Origin: Pseudomonas sivasensis
Lineage (GTDB): Bacteria; Pseudomonadota; Gammaproteobacteria; Pseudomonadales; Pseudomonadaceae
Direction: 5' to 3'
DNA: 64,000 bases
Assembly: GCF_013778505.1 (NCBI RefSeq)
Contig: NZ_JAAOWU010000007.1
Coordinates: forward strand, 124,001-188,000
The notes beneath the pieces were generated by a model. It did no database searches. It was not told the origin of the DNA and saw only the letters and a program-made list of their open reading frames with translations. Shown in pieces: positions 1 through 8,798 of the stretch (the first letter of the stretch is position 1; every line of letters starts with the position of its first letter). The position numbers were made by a program, and so were the translations under genes.

Positions 1-580
1 CCAAGGACTTGGCTTGAAGTTTTTGCATCAGCCTCTTTTTATATGTGCTTACGGTTTTGTTACTCAGGAACATGCCTTTTGCGATTTCCTTGTTGGTTCG
101 GCCTTGTGCAAAAAGTTGCAATACCATCAACTCTCTATCATTAACGGCCTTGAACAGTTCAAGTTCCTTGCAGCTCTCATCGTTGGCGTTCAAGGCCTGG
201 CTGGGGAAATAGTTGTAGCCGGACAGTACGGCACGGATGGCGCTCATCAGTTCACTCAGATCGCCTTCCTTGCATACATAACCATCGGCCCCCGAACGCA
301 TGCAGCGTGTGGCAAAGAGAGTGGGGGATTGAGCCGTTAAAACCAGGGTTTTCATCGAAGCGCTCATGGCGTTGAATCGGCAAAGTACTTCGAGTCCATC
401 GAGTTTAGGAATGCTGATGTCCAGGATGATCAGGTCCGGCATGCATTCGCGGACCATTTGTATCGCGTCGCATCCATTATCCGTTTCGCCGACTACTTTG
501 AAGTTTTCCTCGTGCTCCAACAACATGCGTATGGCCAGTCTTATAACGGGGTGGTCATCAATAATAAAAACTGTGCTCAT
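1..580 (-). CDS. LuxR/BvgA-type response regulator (C-terminus cut by window edge)
   Basis: Reading the minus strand from ATG at 580 gives an open frame of 193 codons that runs off the left edge. It starts MSTVFIIDDHPVIR, has the acidic pair D8-D9, phospho-acceptor D54 in LIILDISIP, the receiver Lys in YVCKEGD, and then a LuxR/FixJ helix-turn-helix with NDRELMVLQLFAQGRTNKEIA. This is the NarL/FixJ layout and resembles the EvgA/BvgA branch. A second in-frame ATG lies at 586, but GGA about 8 nt before the 580 start favours 580. Only the last few residues appear to be missing. The partner histidine kinase is not in the window. Family assignment is firm, target genes unknown. Confidence 0.88.
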   Translation of the reverse strand, partial: MSTVFIIDDHPVIRLAIRMLLEHEENFKVVGETDNGCDAIQMVRECMPDLIILDISIPKLDGLEVLCRFNAMSASMKTLVLTAQSPTLFATRCMRSGADGYVCKEGDLSELMSAIRAVLSGYNYFPSQALNANDESCKELELFKAVNDRELMVLQLFAQGRTNKEIAKGMFLSNKTVSTYKKRLMQKLQAKSL

Positions 581-670
581 GATCATATTCCATGCAAGTG
601 CAAATAAAGCGGGCACATTAGCTCAGAAGGTGAGGGGTAAGCATGAACTTGAGGGGTGCAGGTATAAAAC

Positions 671-685
671 AGGAAAGTTCCTACA
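671..685. promoter_or_regulatory. candidate response-regulator half-site GTTCCTACA (copy 1)
   Basis: GTTCCTACA at 677-685 sits about 97 bp upstream of the response regulator start at 580. Together with the preceding bases it forms a small inverted repeat, AGGAA-AG-TTCCT, at 671-682. It resembles the TTTCCTA heptad of Bordetella BvgA and EvgA-type sites. Function is inferred. Confidence 0.35.
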
Positions 686-825
686 TTAAAAAAGGTAAAG
701 CCCTACCGAGCGTGAAGGCGTCGCGAGACGAGCGGCCAGGGTTTCCCAAGGGGATGGGTTAGCGTGTGATTGCAAGGAGTTTGCGACACTTATACGTAAA
801 CTTTTCGACGGCCTAGTTTGTTTAA

Positions 826-834
826 GTTCCTACA
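826..834. promoter_or_regulatory. candidate half-site GTTCCTACA (copy 2)
   Basis: This is an exact second copy of the 9-mer seen at 677-685, in the same orientation. It lies immediately after the stop codon of the receiver-only gene, within the region that feeds the downstream LuxR-type regulator. Confidence 0.3.
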
Positions 835-835
835 C

Positions 836-1240
836 TTATAGCGTGAGTAATATATGGATCAAGCCTGCAAGTTCATCTTTATTCAACGGCTTTTGCAAAT
901 AGCCGAGCAATGGCAGGTCACGTTCAAGGGCTTGGTTATGCAGCGCTGACAGTTCTGCCTCGGGAAGCCCGCTGAGCAAGATGGCGGCCTTTATAAAGCA
1001 TTGGCGACTGGCGATTTCAATCAACTCAAGCCCGGGCAGGTCGGGCAGACACTGGTCGCACAGGAGGATGTCGAAGGGCGCTTGGGCCTGCGTCATCAAA
1101 CGGATTGCCTGTCCGGCGTTTTCCGCCGGGGTCAGTTGCTCAAAACCAAAGCTCTTGAGCAGGCACTGGGTGGCGAGCAGTTGAAAGGGATGGTCCTCCA
1201 CCAACAGGATTCGAAGGGGGTAATTGGGCATAGAGGGCAC
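836..1240 (-). CDS. stand-alone receiver-domain protein
   Basis: This is a receiver domain of about 130 residues with no output domain: ILLVEDHP at the N-terminus (acidic pair), phospho-acceptor Asp in LLCDQCLPDLPG and the conserved Lys in YLQKPLNKDE. Such proteins act as phosphate relays or sinks, or work through protein contacts. It is transcribed towards the LuxR-type regulator 255 bp downstream, so both may serve one signalling route; this is inference. Start is uncertain: GTG at 1240, or ATG at 1231, which removes three residues; neither has a clear ribosome binding site. The true partner kinase is not visible. Confidence 0.82.
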   Translation of the reverse strand: MPSMPNYPLRILLVEDHPFQLLATQCLLKSFGFEQLTPAENAGQAIRLMTQAQAPFDILLCDQCLPDLPGLELIEIASRQCFIKAAILLSGLPEAELSALHNQALERDLPLLGYLQKPLNKDELAGLIHILLTL

Positions 1241-1268
1241 ACGGTGAGTGAAGCGTCGATGGAGGGCA

Positions 1269-1277
1269 TGTAGGAAC
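1269..1277. promoter_or_regulatory. candidate half-site GTTCCTACA (copy 3, inverted)
   Basis: The third exact copy of the 9-mer, on the minus strand, is about 30 bp upstream of the receiver-only gene start. Its position is compatible with control of that promoter. Confidence 0.35.
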
Positions 1278-1402
1278 TGTTCGCCAGATTTGCCCGGAGC
1301 GTGAGCGATTATTCCTCGGGAGTTTGTGCGAATTCGATCAGGCCGCTCTGTTCCCGTCGTAGGGCGATTCTCTTCAGGGAACAGGCAACTTGATAAATGA
1401 CG

Positions 1403-2734
1403 TTAATGAGGGCTCGAACGCCCGGTCATTTCCCGCGCCATCTCGGTGGCATAGCTGTCGGTCATGCCAGCGATAAAGTCGATCATGCGCAGGAACGAGG
1501 CGTGCAACGGCCAAGCCGGGTTCGGTGCATTGTTACCCAGCAGGTCGAGAATACGCCGGTTCTTGAAGGAGGGCGTTCGTCCGCCATGCTGCTCCAGTGC
1601 CGCGCCGCAAAAAGCGTTCAGCAGTATTTCCAACGTGGTATAGGCGCCAATTTCATGCAAGGTCTTGCGTTTGTCCTGGAAGATTTTCTTGCGTGCCATG
1701 TCTTTGGCATCCAGCACGCAGCGTTTGGCCGGCCCGTGCATATGCTCCACCAAGTCGCCGGGCAGGGTGCCGGCCAGCAAGGCATCCTGCTGTTCGACGA
1801 AGGCTCGCGCCGCCGCGTTGGTCAAATGCTCGATGGCTTTGCCGCGCAGGATCGCCAGCTTGCGTCTGCGCGAGTCCTGAGATCCCAATTGCCGATAGGT
1901 CTGCGGCAGGTCGTCGCCTACCAGGTCGAGCAGCAGCGACTCGACTTCGGCGTATTCCAGCAACTCCATTTCCAGGCCGTCTTCCAGGTCGATCAGGGCA
2001 TAGCAGATGTCATCTGCGGCTTCCATCAGATAGACCAATGGGTGACGGGCCCAGCGTTGTTCTTCCAGTTGCGGCAGACCGAGCTTGTGGGCGATCTGCT
2101 CGAGGATCGGCAGTTCGCTCTGGTAGCAGCCGAACTTGTGTTTCTTGTAGCCCAGGGCGTCGGCGTGGCGAGCGGTCCAGGGGTATTTCAGGTACGTGCC
2201 CAGGGTCGCGTAGGTCAGTCGTGTACCGCCGTCGAACTGATGGTATTCGAGCTGGGTCAGTACCCGAAAGCCTTGGGCATTGCCTTCGAAATTGAGGAAG
2301 TCGTTGCGCTCGGCGCTGCTCATGTCGTCCAGCCAGCCACGCCCGGCGGCCTGTTGGAACCAGTGCCGGATGGCGTCTTCGCCCGAATGCCCGAACGGCG
2401 GGTTGCCGATGTCATGGGCCAGGCAGGCTGATTGCACCACCATGCCCAGATCACTCGGTTCGCACCAGTCGGGCAGTGCACTGCGCAGGGTTTCACCGAC
2501 GCGCATGCCGAGTGAGCGGCCCACGCAACTGACTTCCAGGGAGTGGGTCAGGCGGGTGTGGATATGGTCGTTGCTGGACACCGGGTGCACCTGGGTCTTG
2601 CGGCCCAGGCGGCGAAATGCGCCGGAGAAAATAATGCGGTCATGGTCTTTGTGAAAAGGGCTGCGGCCGAGTTCTTCCGGGCTGTGCAGGGGCTTTCCAA
2701 GCCGTTCGCGGGTAAGCAGGGTAGGCCAATCCAA
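1403..2734 (-). CDS. dgt: deoxyguanosine triphosphate triphosphohydrolase-like HD protein
   Basis: The protein belongs to the HD-domain dNTPase family, which hydrolyses dGTP (or other dNTPs) to deoxynucleoside and tripolyphosphate in the cytoplasm. Visible motifs are [11 protein letters not shown] near residues 41-51, H64 in RLTHSLEVS, and the HD pair H107-D108 in [20 protein letters not shown] place the start at TTG 2734 because GGAGAG lies 8 nt upstream and the resulting 443 residues fit the family; the open frame extends 21 codons further without a better signal. It is a single gene between the receiver protein and an EAL gene. Substrate preference cannot be read from the sequence. Confidence 0.92.
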   Translation of the reverse strand: MDWPTLLTRERLGKPLHSPEELGRSPFHKDHDRIIFSGAFRRLGRKTQVHPVSSNDHIHTRLTHSLEVSCVGRSLGMRVGETLRSALPDWCEPSDLGMVVQSACLAHDIGNPPFGHSGEDAIRHWFQQAAGRGWLDDMSSAERNDFLNFEGNAQGFRVLTQLEYHQFDGGTRLTYATLGTYLKYPWTARHADALGYKKHKFGCYQSELPILEQIAHKLGLPQLEEQRWARHPLVYLMEAADDICYALIDLEDGLEMELLEYAEVESLLLDLVGDDLPQTYRQLGSQDSRRRKLAILRGKAIEHLTNAAARAFVEQQDALLAGTLPGDLVEHMHGPAKRCVLDAKDMARKKIFQDKRKTLHEIGAYTTLEILLNAFCGAALEQHGGRTPSFKNRRILDLLGNNAPNPAWPLHASFLRMIDFIAGMTDSYATEMAREMTGRSSPH

Positions 2735-2805
2735 GGCGGGTACTCTCCGTGCGGTGAATGACCCTCCCAGCTTCCCGGTTCCACCTTGGCGGGGCAAGCG
2801 AAAAT

Positions 2806-3969
2806 CTACAACCCGGCGGCGTCGATATCAATTAACAGCAAGCGCTGACCGTTATCGAAGAATTGTCCGGCAGTGAGGCAATACTGGTTGGTGGTGGCGT
2901 CGCGATACGTCGACGACAAGGTCAGGCGCCGCTCGTCCCAACCTTCGGCCAGCAAGTGATAGAAATACGGGCGCCATGACCAGTTGTGGCCCAGGTAACG
3001 GGTGTCGGCCTGCCAGGCGTCCTGGCGCCATTCGAAGTTCGGCGTGAGTTGCGTGCCATGTCGGTCGCACTGATAAAAGCGCAGCAGCCATGGGAAATCC
3101 TGCAATTGTGGTAACTGGCTAAGCGGTGCCTGGCCCAGGGCCCAGCTTTGGAGAATTTTCATCAGCTCGGCCAACTGCTGGCGCAGGTCCATGATGCGTC
3201 CACGCTCTGCCAGCTTCTGCTGGACGTACGCTGCGCGCAGTTGGGCAAAGCGTGGCACGAAGGCGTCGGTGGCAAACCAATCCAGCTGTGCCTGCGCGAA
3301 CAGATAGCCCTGTACATAGCGCGAGCCGCATTCCAGGGCAAAGCTCAGTTGCGCTTCAGTTTCCACGCCTTCGGCAATGATCCAACAGCCGGTTTTCTCC
3401 GCCATCTGCGCCAGCGCCCGCACGACGTCACTGCTTGGCCCGCCCTTGGCGGCTTCCTGGAAAAGGCGCATGTCCAACTTGAGGATATCCGGCTGCAACG
3501 CCAGCACCCGGTCAAGCTGGGAATAGCCGGCACCGAAGTCATCAATGGCAATACGCGCACCGGCCTCGCGATAACGCGCGACCACATCGGCCAGGCGCTG
3601 GATATCGCCACCCAGTTCGGTGATCTCGAACACAATGCGCTGCGGGTCAACGCCGTGGGCGTGGATTTGTTTCAAGCTCGGCAGGGCCTGGCCCGGACGC
3701 AACCGGTTGATCCAGCGGGGCGAGATGTTCAGGCTTAGAAACCAATCGTCGGGGGCTTCATGCAGGCGGCTCAAGGCATTGTCGCGGATCTGACGGTCGA
3801 GGCGTCGCAACGTCGTGCCTGGCGTGCGCGGGTCCGCGAACAATGGGCCCACAGACTGCAAGCTGCCGTCAGCCTGGCGCAGGCGACCCAAGGCCTCGAC
3901 GCCGGCAATGCGTCCGGTGGCAGTGTCAATAAACGGCTGGAAGCAGGCGAGCGGTTGCCCGTCAATCAC
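2806..3969 (-). CDS. EAL-domain cyclic-di-GMP phosphodiesterase with C-terminal YkuI_C-like sensor
   Basis: This cytoplasmic enzyme is predicted to hydrolyse c-di-GMP to pGpG. The EAL domain fills residues 1 to about 240 and keeps all key residues: E25-A26-L27, Asn in LSLNIS, Glu in FEITE, both Asp in IDDFGAGYS, Lys in ILKLD, Glu in AEGVET and Gln in QGYLF. There is no GGDEF domain. The remaining 145 residues resemble the PAS/Cache-like YkuI_C module, which could sense a small ligand or mediate dimerisation. Start is GTG at 3967-3969, with AAGGAGG a few bases upstream. No membrane segment is present. Function as an active phosphodiesterase is likely; the ligand is unknown. Confidence 0.87.
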   Translation of the reverse strand: MIDGQPLACFQPFIDTATGRIAGVEALGRLRQADGSLQSVGPLFADPRTPGTTLRRLDRQIRDNALSRLHEAPDDWFLSLNISPRWINRLRPGQALPSLKQIHAHGVDPQRIVFEITELGGDIQRLADVVARYREAGARIAIDDFGAGYSQLDRVLALQPDILKLDMRLFQEAAKGGPSSDVVRALAQMAEKTGCWIIAEGVETEAQLSFALECGSRYVQGYLFAQAQLDWFATDAFVPRFAQLRAAYVQQKLAERGRIMDLRQQLAELMKILQSWALGQAPLSQLPQLQDFPWLLRFYQCDRHGTQLTPNFEWRQDAWQADTRYLGHNWSWRPYFYHLLAEGWDERRLTLSSTYRDATTNQYCLTAGQFFDNGQRLLLIDIDAAGL

Positions 3970-3993
3970 AGGACCTCCTTATGAGAGGTAGCG

Positions 3994-4032
3994 AAAAAAA
4001 GAGGCCCGGCCTTCAATGACGAAGGCCGGGCC
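3994..4032 (-). terminator. Rho-independent terminator of the yqjD-yqjE-like operon
   Basis: A perfect 12-bp stem GGCCCGGCCTTC/GAAGGCCGGGCC (4003-4014 and 4021-4032) has a 6-nt loop. On the minus strand it is followed by seven T residues (4000 to 3994). It ends the operon whose last gene stops at 4065 and precedes the EAL gene ribosome binding site. Confidence 0.9.
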
Positions 4033-4064
4033 GATTCTGTTTGCAAGAATGCAGCCAGCAGGGC

Positions 4065-4406
4065 TCATCCTTTTCGGGAAGTACCTGCCATCGCTAATTT
4101 GATCAGCGGGATCAAACCTGCGCCCAGCCGCACCAGCCGGGTCACGCTGCTGATACTGCCGCCCTTGGCACCCTTCCCGGTAAAAAAGCCCATCAGCGTC
4201 ACTGCCGCCACGCCCCACAGCGGCGCGTGCTTGATGCCCAGGCTGTCCTGCCAGTTGTGGCGCATGTCGCGCACTTTGTGCAGCGGAGCCATCAATTGTT
4301 GGGACTCATGACGGATTTCCTGGCGGTGCATTTCCATGCGCAGGCGAATCAGTGCCTTGCGCATTTCTCGACGGGATGTGTTGTGCGGGATCTCAGTCAT
4401 GCTCAT
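4065..4406 (-). CDS. small membrane-associated protein, last gene of yqjD-yqjE-like operon
   Basis: The 113-residue protein has a basic, charged N-terminal half (RREMRKALIRLRMEMHRQEIRHESQQL, probably helical) and a hydrophobic C-terminal half with WGVAAVTLMGFFTGKG and LVRLGAGLIPLIKLAMAG. Its start overlaps the stop of the preceding yqjE-like gene by 4 nt, so the two are translationally coupled. The position corresponds to yqjK in the enterobacterial yqjCDEK cluster, but I do not see clear sequence identity to YqjK and leave it unnamed. A role in envelope or ribosome-associated stress functions is inferred only from neighbours. Confidence 0.75.
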   Translation of the reverse strand: MSMTEIPHNTSRREMRKALIRLRMEMHRQEIRHESQQLMAPLHKVRDMRHNWQDSLGIKHAPLWGVAAVTLMGFFTGKGAKGGSISSVTRLVRLGAGLIPLIKLAMAGTSRKG

Positions 4407-4792
4407 GGCAGCAGGCGCTCCCGATCATTGGCCAGCTCTTCAAGCGTGGCGTGGAAGGGCGTGGACTCATCGAAAACTGCTGCTTTCAAGCGCACCCCGC
4501 AGAACGCGGCGGCCAGGCTGTAGAACAAGCAGAGGCAGATGATCCCGGTGAGACGGTAGCCGGTGTCCCAGACCAGGATCATCACCAGCGTCGACAACCC
4601 GACCAGCAACAACAGGGCAAACACCAAGGCCAAGCCGGCAAACAGCAGCAGGCTGACGGTGCGTGCTTTCTGCTCCTGCAATTCGATGCCGAACAGTTCG
4701 ACGTGGCTGTGCAGCAAGCCTAGAACGGCCGCGCCCAGGCGTCTTGAGGTAGAACTTGCGCCCGTGGCCGAGCCGCTTTCGCCGATAGACAT
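4403..4792 (-). CDS. yqjE: YqjE-type (phage holin superfamily III) inner-membrane protein
   Basis: This 129-residue protein has two strong transmembrane segments near residues 46-68 (VSLLLFAGLALVFALLLLVG) and 75-98, preceded by an amphipathic stretch HSHVELFGIELQEQKAR that is typical of the YqjE/PF07332 family. It lies 4 nt downstream of the DUF883 gene and overlaps the next gene by 4 nt, matching the yqjD-yqjE order known from enterobacteria. Its molecular function is not established. Confidence 0.8.
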   Translation of the reverse strand: MSIGESGSATGASSTSRRLGAAVLGLLHSHVELFGIELQEQKARTVSLLLFAGLALVFALLLLVGLSTLVMILVWDTGYRLTGIICLCLFYSLAAAFCGVRLKAAVFDESTPFHATLEELANDRERLLP

Positions 4793-4796
4793 AATG

Positions 4797-5111
4797 TTAG
4801 CGCCTTGTAGCCAATAGGCCGATCAGAAAGCCCACGCCAGCGGCAATACCCACCGACTGCCAGGGGTTGGCCTGTACGTAGTCTTCAGTAGCGGTGACCG
4901 CAGCTTGGCCGCGCTCGCGCAGGGAGTCTTCGGTCAGTTGCAGGGTTTCACGGGCCTTGAGCAAGCTTTCATGAATCTTGCTGCGCAGTTCGTCCGCCTG
5001 GTCACCCGCCAGGATCGCGGTGTCATCCAGTAGCTTTTCGGTATCACTGACCAGGGTTTGAAAATCCGCCATCAGTATCTCTTGGGCTGTCTGTGCTGTT
5101 TTTCTGGCCAT
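4797..5111 (-). CDS. yqjD: YqjD/ElaB-type DUF883 C-tail-anchored protein
   Basis: The 104-residue protein has a long helical region (about residues 10-75, with TEKLLDDTAILAGDQADELR) ending in VQANPWQSVGIAAGVGFLIGLLATRR. The ANPW motif, glycine-rich C-terminal transmembrane segment and terminal Arg pair are the DUF883 signature. In E. coli, YqjD and ElaB are C-tail-anchored inner-membrane proteins that bind ribosomes in stationary phase; the same role here is inference. It is the first gene of a three-gene operon ending at the terminator at 3994-4032. Confidence 0.87.
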   Translation of the reverse strand: MARKTAQTAQEILMADFQTLVSDTEKLLDDTAILAGDQADELRSKIHESLLKARETLQLTEDSLRERGQAAVTATEDYVQANPWQSVGIAAGVGFLIGLLATRR

Positions 5112-5457
5112 GGTTATCTCCGTGATTGGCTGATCGGTACGTGTGGTTTCGAGTCACCGGCGTCGGTGAAGGTTCACTGCAATTGCGTGGTACAGCTTTT
5201 GCTTTGCCTTGGTGCGCATGCACGGGTGCCTGCGCTGAATCTGGGCGGTAAGGCCTCAAGCCATCAAAAACCTTACCTTAAATAACTGAAACTCGCGGAA
5301 AAACCCTGTCGGCAACAGCCTGTTGTGTTGATCGCTGCGCTAAAGCGGTTCACGCCCTGTGAAGAGGGGCGGTACCGGCGGTGCCAATTTAGTGCGCGCA
5401 ACCGTGGCTTGAACCGCTTTGGTGCTTTTTGCCTTTAATGCAGGCCTGCCAACCTTC
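5112..5457. other. 346-bp intergenic region with an 11-bp inverted repeat before the ammonium channel gene
   Basis: No open frame with coding character is seen. AAAGCGGTTCA at 5342-5352 and TGAACCGCTTT at 5410-5420 are perfect inverted copies separated by 57 nt. The enclosed segment contains a second hairpin (CGCCC...GGGCG around 5353-5371), and a run of five T residues follows at 5426-5430, 28 nt before the downstream start codon. The layout resembles a leader or attenuator. It separates divergently transcribed operons, so promoters for both must lie here, but I cannot place them. Confidence 0.4.
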
Positions 5458-6666
5458 ATGGAAAATTTGCAAAGTGCGGTGGACACTCTGGTCCACAGTT
5501 CAAACACCCTGTTTATCCTGATCGGCGCGGTCATGGTACTGGCGATGCACGCCGGCTTCGCATTCCTGGAAGTCGGCACCGTTCGCCAAAAAAATCAGGT
5601 CAACGCGCTGTCGAAGATCCTCAGCGACTTCGCCATCTCTACATTGGCCTATTTCTTTATAGGCTATTGGATCTCCTACGGCGTGAGCTTCATGCAACCG
5701 GCGGCAGTGATCAGCGCGGACCATGGCTATGGCTTGGTGAAATTCTTCTTCCTGCTGACGTTTGCGGCAGCGATCCCCGCGATCATCTCCGGCGGCATTG
5801 CCGAGCGCGCGAAGTTTGCTCCGCAGTTGTGCGCTACTGCGTTGATCGTGGCGTTTATCTACCCGTTTTTCGAAGGCATGGTCTGGAATGGCAATTTCGG
5901 CCTGCAAGCCTGGTTGCTCGCCACCTTTGGCGCCAGCTTTCATGACTTCGCCGGTTCTGTCGTGGTGCACGCCATGGGCGGCTGGCTGGCGCTGGCGGCG
6001 GTGTTGCTGTTGGGCCCGCGTAACGGACGTTATCGGGAAGGACGCTTGGTCGCCTTTGCGCCATCGAGCATTCCGTTTCTGGCGCTGGGTTCGTGGATTC
6101 TCATCGTCGGCTGGTTCGGCTTTAACGTGATGAGCGCGCAAACCCTCAACGGCGTCAGTGGCCTGGTGGCGGTCAACTCGTTGATGGCGATGGTCGGCGG
6201 CACCGTTGCTGCGCTGGTGATCGGCCGTAACGACCCAGGCTTCCTGCATAACGGCCCGCTCGCCGGGCTGGTGGCGATCTGCGCCGGTTCCGACCTGATG
6301 CATCCGGTAGGCGCGCTGGTCACCGGTGTGGTCGCCGGTGGGCTGTTTGTCTGGTGCTTTATCGCCGCCCAGGATCGCTGGAAGATCGATGACGTGCTGG
6401 GCGTGTGGCCATTGCATGGCCTGTGCGGTGTGTGGGGTGGGGTTGCCTGCGGCATCTTTGGCCAGACCGCGCTGGGCGGCCTGGGTGGCGTGAGCCTGGT
6501 TAGCCAGTTGATCGGCACCGGCCTCGGCGTGGCAGTCGCGTTCGGCGGCGGCCTGTTGGTGTATGGGGTGATCAAACGCGTCGGTGGCCTGCGCCTGAGT
6601 CAGGAGCAGGAGTATTACGGTGCGGACCTGTCGATCCACAAGATCGGCGCGGTCAGTCAGGATTGA
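5458..6666 (+). CDS. amt: ammonium channel of the Amt family
   Basis: The 402-residue inner-membrane protein has about 11 transmembrane segments and conducts ammonium/ammonia. It shows the family signature: FAFLEVGTVRQKNQVNAL in the first helices, a first pore His in HDFAGSVVVHAMGGW, and a second pore His in LHGLCGVWGGVACGIFG. I start at ATG 5458 (MENLQSAV); a longer frame from 5419 adds 13 residues that do not look like family sequence. No glnK lies next to it, so this is probably not the classical glnK-amtB operon copy. Its 3' end overlaps the convergent antiporter gene by 10 bp. Confidence 0.93.
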   Translation: MENLQSAVDTLVHSSNTLFILIGAVMVLAMHAGFAFLEVGTVRQKNQVNALSKILSDFAISTLAYFFIGYWISYGVSFMQPAAVISADHGYGLVKFFFLLTFAAAIPAIISGGIAERAKFAPQLCATALIVAFIYPFFEGMVWNGNFGLQAWLLATFGASFHDFAGSVVVHAMGGWLALAAVLLLGPRNGRYREGRLVAFAPSSIPFLALGSWILIVGWFGFNVMSAQTLNGVSGLVAVNSLMAMVGGTVAALVIGRNDPGFLHNGPLAGLVAICAGSDLMHPVGALVTGVVAGGLFVWCFIAAQDRWKIDDVLGVWPLHGLCGVWGGVACGIFGQTALGGLGGVSLVSQLIGTGLGVAVAFGGGLLVYGVIKRVGGLRLSQEQEYYGADLSIHKIGAVSQD

Positions 6667-8378
6667 TCGTCGCTGTTCGGCGGCGTGAAAGAGCCGTGCA
6701 GCAGGCGATAGCGGTTGTGTCGCACTTCATCGACCCGCGCCTGTACCTGGTGGTCCGGAAGGCCCAGCAGGATCAAGGCGTGGGAGGCGAGCATCAGGCT
6801 CGACTCCAATAGTTCGGGCACCACTTCGCTGGCGCCCGCAGCTTTCAGTTCGGCCCACTGGCTGTCATCGCGAGTGCGCACCAGAATCGGCACCTCGGGG
6901 TTGATACGGCGCGCCTCTTTCAACACCACCAGGGCGACATCGCTGTTGTCCACGGCAATTACCACCAACCGCGCGCGTTCCAGGCCCACCGCACTGAGCA
7001 GGGCGCCGCGACGGCAGTCGCCGTAATGCACGCTGCTGTCCTCGGTGGCGGCTTCCTGTACCCGTTCCGGGTCGTCATCCAGGGCGATAAAGGCTTGTTG
7101 TTCCCGCCGCAGAAAGCGCCCGATGGACTGCCCGACACGGCCGTAGCCACAGATCACTGCATGGCCGCGTAACTCGGCATTGAGCGCGGTGATTTCCTCC
7201 AGTTGCACTTGCTGGTTGGGTTTGCGGTGCAGGCGCAGGGCAATCGCCGGGGCGGCGCGCAACAGCAGTGGCGTCAGCAGCATCGAGCAGAACGTGGCGG
7301 CGAGCAGCAAGCCATTGAATTCATCCGGGATCAGCCGGCTTTGCTGCATTTGCGCCATCAACGCAAAACAGAACTCACCGCCCTGGGCGAGGGCCAAGCC
7401 GCTGCGCCAGGCGGTTTCGCTGTCGCTGCCCCGCAGCTTGACCAGCACCGCTACCACGCACCCCTTGATCAGCATCAGCGCGAGGGTCAGGCCGAGGATC
7501 AGCAGACTGTGGCTGATGAACAATTGCAGGTCGATCAACATGCCGATACTGACGAAAAACAGCCCCAGCAGGATGTCGCGAAACGGTCGGATATCCGCTT
7601 CGATCTGATGGCGGTAATGGCTTTCGCCCAGCAGCATGCCGGCCAGGAAGGCGCCGAGGGCCGGCGACAGACCCAGCAAATGGGTGAGCCAGGCGGTCAG
7701 CAACACGATCACCAGTGCAAGCAACACAAACAGCTCCGCCGAGTGGGACGCGGCGACTTCATGGAACAGGCGCGGCAACAACCAGCGACTGGCCAGCAGC
7801 AGGCCAACAAACAGCAACACGGTTTTACCCAGCGTCAGCGGCAGCGCCCAGTACCAGGCTTGATCGCTGCTGCCGGCAAACACGGGCACCAAGGTCAGTA
7901 GCAACACGGCTACCACGTCCTGGAACAGCAGCACGCCAATCGCGTTCTGGCCATGGCTGCTGAAGATTTCTCCGAGGCTGGTCAGCTCTTTGCTGACGAT
8001 CGCCGTGGACGACAATGCCAAGCCCGCACCCAGCAGCAACGCGATGCCGGGAGCCACACCAAAGCCCATCAACAAGCCTCCAAGCAGCGCACTGCACCCC
8101 AGCACCTGCAAACTGCCCAGGCCAAACACCACGCGGCGCAGGGCGAGCATCTTTGTCAGGGAGAACTCCAGGCCCAGGGAAAACAACAGGAACACCACGC
8201 CAAGCTCGGCGAGGTCGGGGAGCTCTTCGCTGTCATTCACCCAGTCCAGCGCTGTAGGTCCCACGGCGAGGCCCACACACAGGTAGCCCAGCACGGGCGG
8301 CAGTTGCAGTCGGCGAAACAGCGCAATCACCACAAGGGATGAGGCCAAAATGATCAGCAGGTTGGCGAACACGAGCAT
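6657..8378 (-). CDS. CPA2-family cation:proton antiporter (KefB/KefC-like) with RCK domain
   Basis: About 12 transmembrane segments (residues 1-375) form a Na+/H+-exchanger-type domain, followed by a TrkA-N Rossmann domain beginning HAVICGYGRVGQSIGRFL. These proteins exchange K+ or Na+ for protons and are gated by nucleotide or thiol ligands through the RCK domain. Family features include LAELGVVFLLFSLGLEFS and LSSTAIVSKEL. Start is uncertain: ATG at 8378 (MLVFANLL), a GTG two codons later that has GGAG at better spacing, or ATG at 8402. A KefF/KefG partner is not adjacent, so calling it KefB or KefC would be too specific. It is convergent with amt. Confidence 0.87.
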   Translation of the reverse strand: MLVFANLLIILASSLVVIALFRRLQLPPVLGYLCVGLAVGPTALDWVNDSEELPDLAELGVVFLLFSLGLEFSLTKMLALRRVVFGLGSLQVLGCSALLGGLLMGFGVAPGIALLLGAGLALSSTAIVSKELTSLGEIFSSHGQNAIGVLLFQDVVAVLLLTLVPVFAGSSDQAWYWALPLTLGKTVLLFVGLLLASRWLLPRLFHEVAASHSAELFVLLALVIVLLTAWLTHLLGLSPALGAFLAGMLLGESHYRHQIEADIRPFRDILLGLFFVSIGMLIDLQLFISHSLLILGLTLALMLIKGCVVAVLVKLRGSDSETAWRSGLALAQGGEFCFALMAQMQQSRLIPDEFNGLLLAATFCSMLLTPLLLRAAPAIALRLHRKPNQQVQLEEITALNAELRGHAVICGYGRVGQSIGRFLRREQQAFIALDDDPERVQEAATEDSSVHYGDCRRGALLSAVGLERARLVVIAVDNSDVALVVLKEARRINPEVPILVRTRDDSQWAELKAAGASEVVPELLESSLMLASHALILLGLPDHQVQARVDEVRHNRYRLLHGSFTPPNSDDQS

Positions 8379-8525
8379 CTCCGTTGCAGGGTGAGCGGGC
8401 ATAAAGCCGCGAGAATCGCTGAATCAGTTATACGTCATGCTGATCTGTGTCAGGGTTTATCGGCTCGCCACGGGTCTTACGCAAGCCTAGAATGTTGATC
8501 TGTTTTCTGATCAGGTCCTTTCGCC

Positions 8526-8762
8526 ATGCTTCCTGAATGCCAGTTGTTCGGCACCCTGGGTTGCCATCTTTGTGAGATTGCCGAAGCCGAAATCATGCCG
8601 CTCGTCGAACACGGGCTGTTGGTGGAGCTGGTTGACATCACCGATCCCCAAGATCTCACCGACCTCTATGGGCTGCGGATTCCGGTGCTTCGACGGGTGG
8701 ATACCGGCGCCGAATTGGACTGGCCCTTTGACGCTGAACAGGTCGTTGCCTTCCTGCGCTGA
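8526..8762 (+). CDS. glutaredoxin-family (DUF836) thiol protein
   Basis: The protein is only 78 residues with a thioredoxin-like fold signature: a CxxC active site C13-H-L-C16 after strand QLFGTLG, a helix IAEAEIMPLVEHGL, and the cis-Pro motif GLRIPVLRR. This is the glutaredoxin-like DUF836/PF05768 group, whose members are assumed to take part in thiol-disulfide exchange in the cytoplasm. It is a single gene, followed after 36 bp by a LexA box that belongs to the next gene. Confidence 0.85.
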   Translation: MLPECQLFGTLGCHLCEIAEAEIMPLVEHGLLVELVDITDPQDLTDLYGLRIPVLRRVDTGAELDWPFDAEQVVAFLR

Positions 8763-8798
8763 CGTTTATGCGATGGCGGGTTTCCAATTATTACGTTA

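Noticed and set aside
640..835. Possible small RNA between the two response regulators
   Set aside because: No terminator hairpin with a T-run and no clear promoter were visible.
5410..5432. Sigma-54 promoter before amt
   Set aside because: Candidate GG and GC pairs are 8 nt apart rather than 10, so the spacing does not fit.
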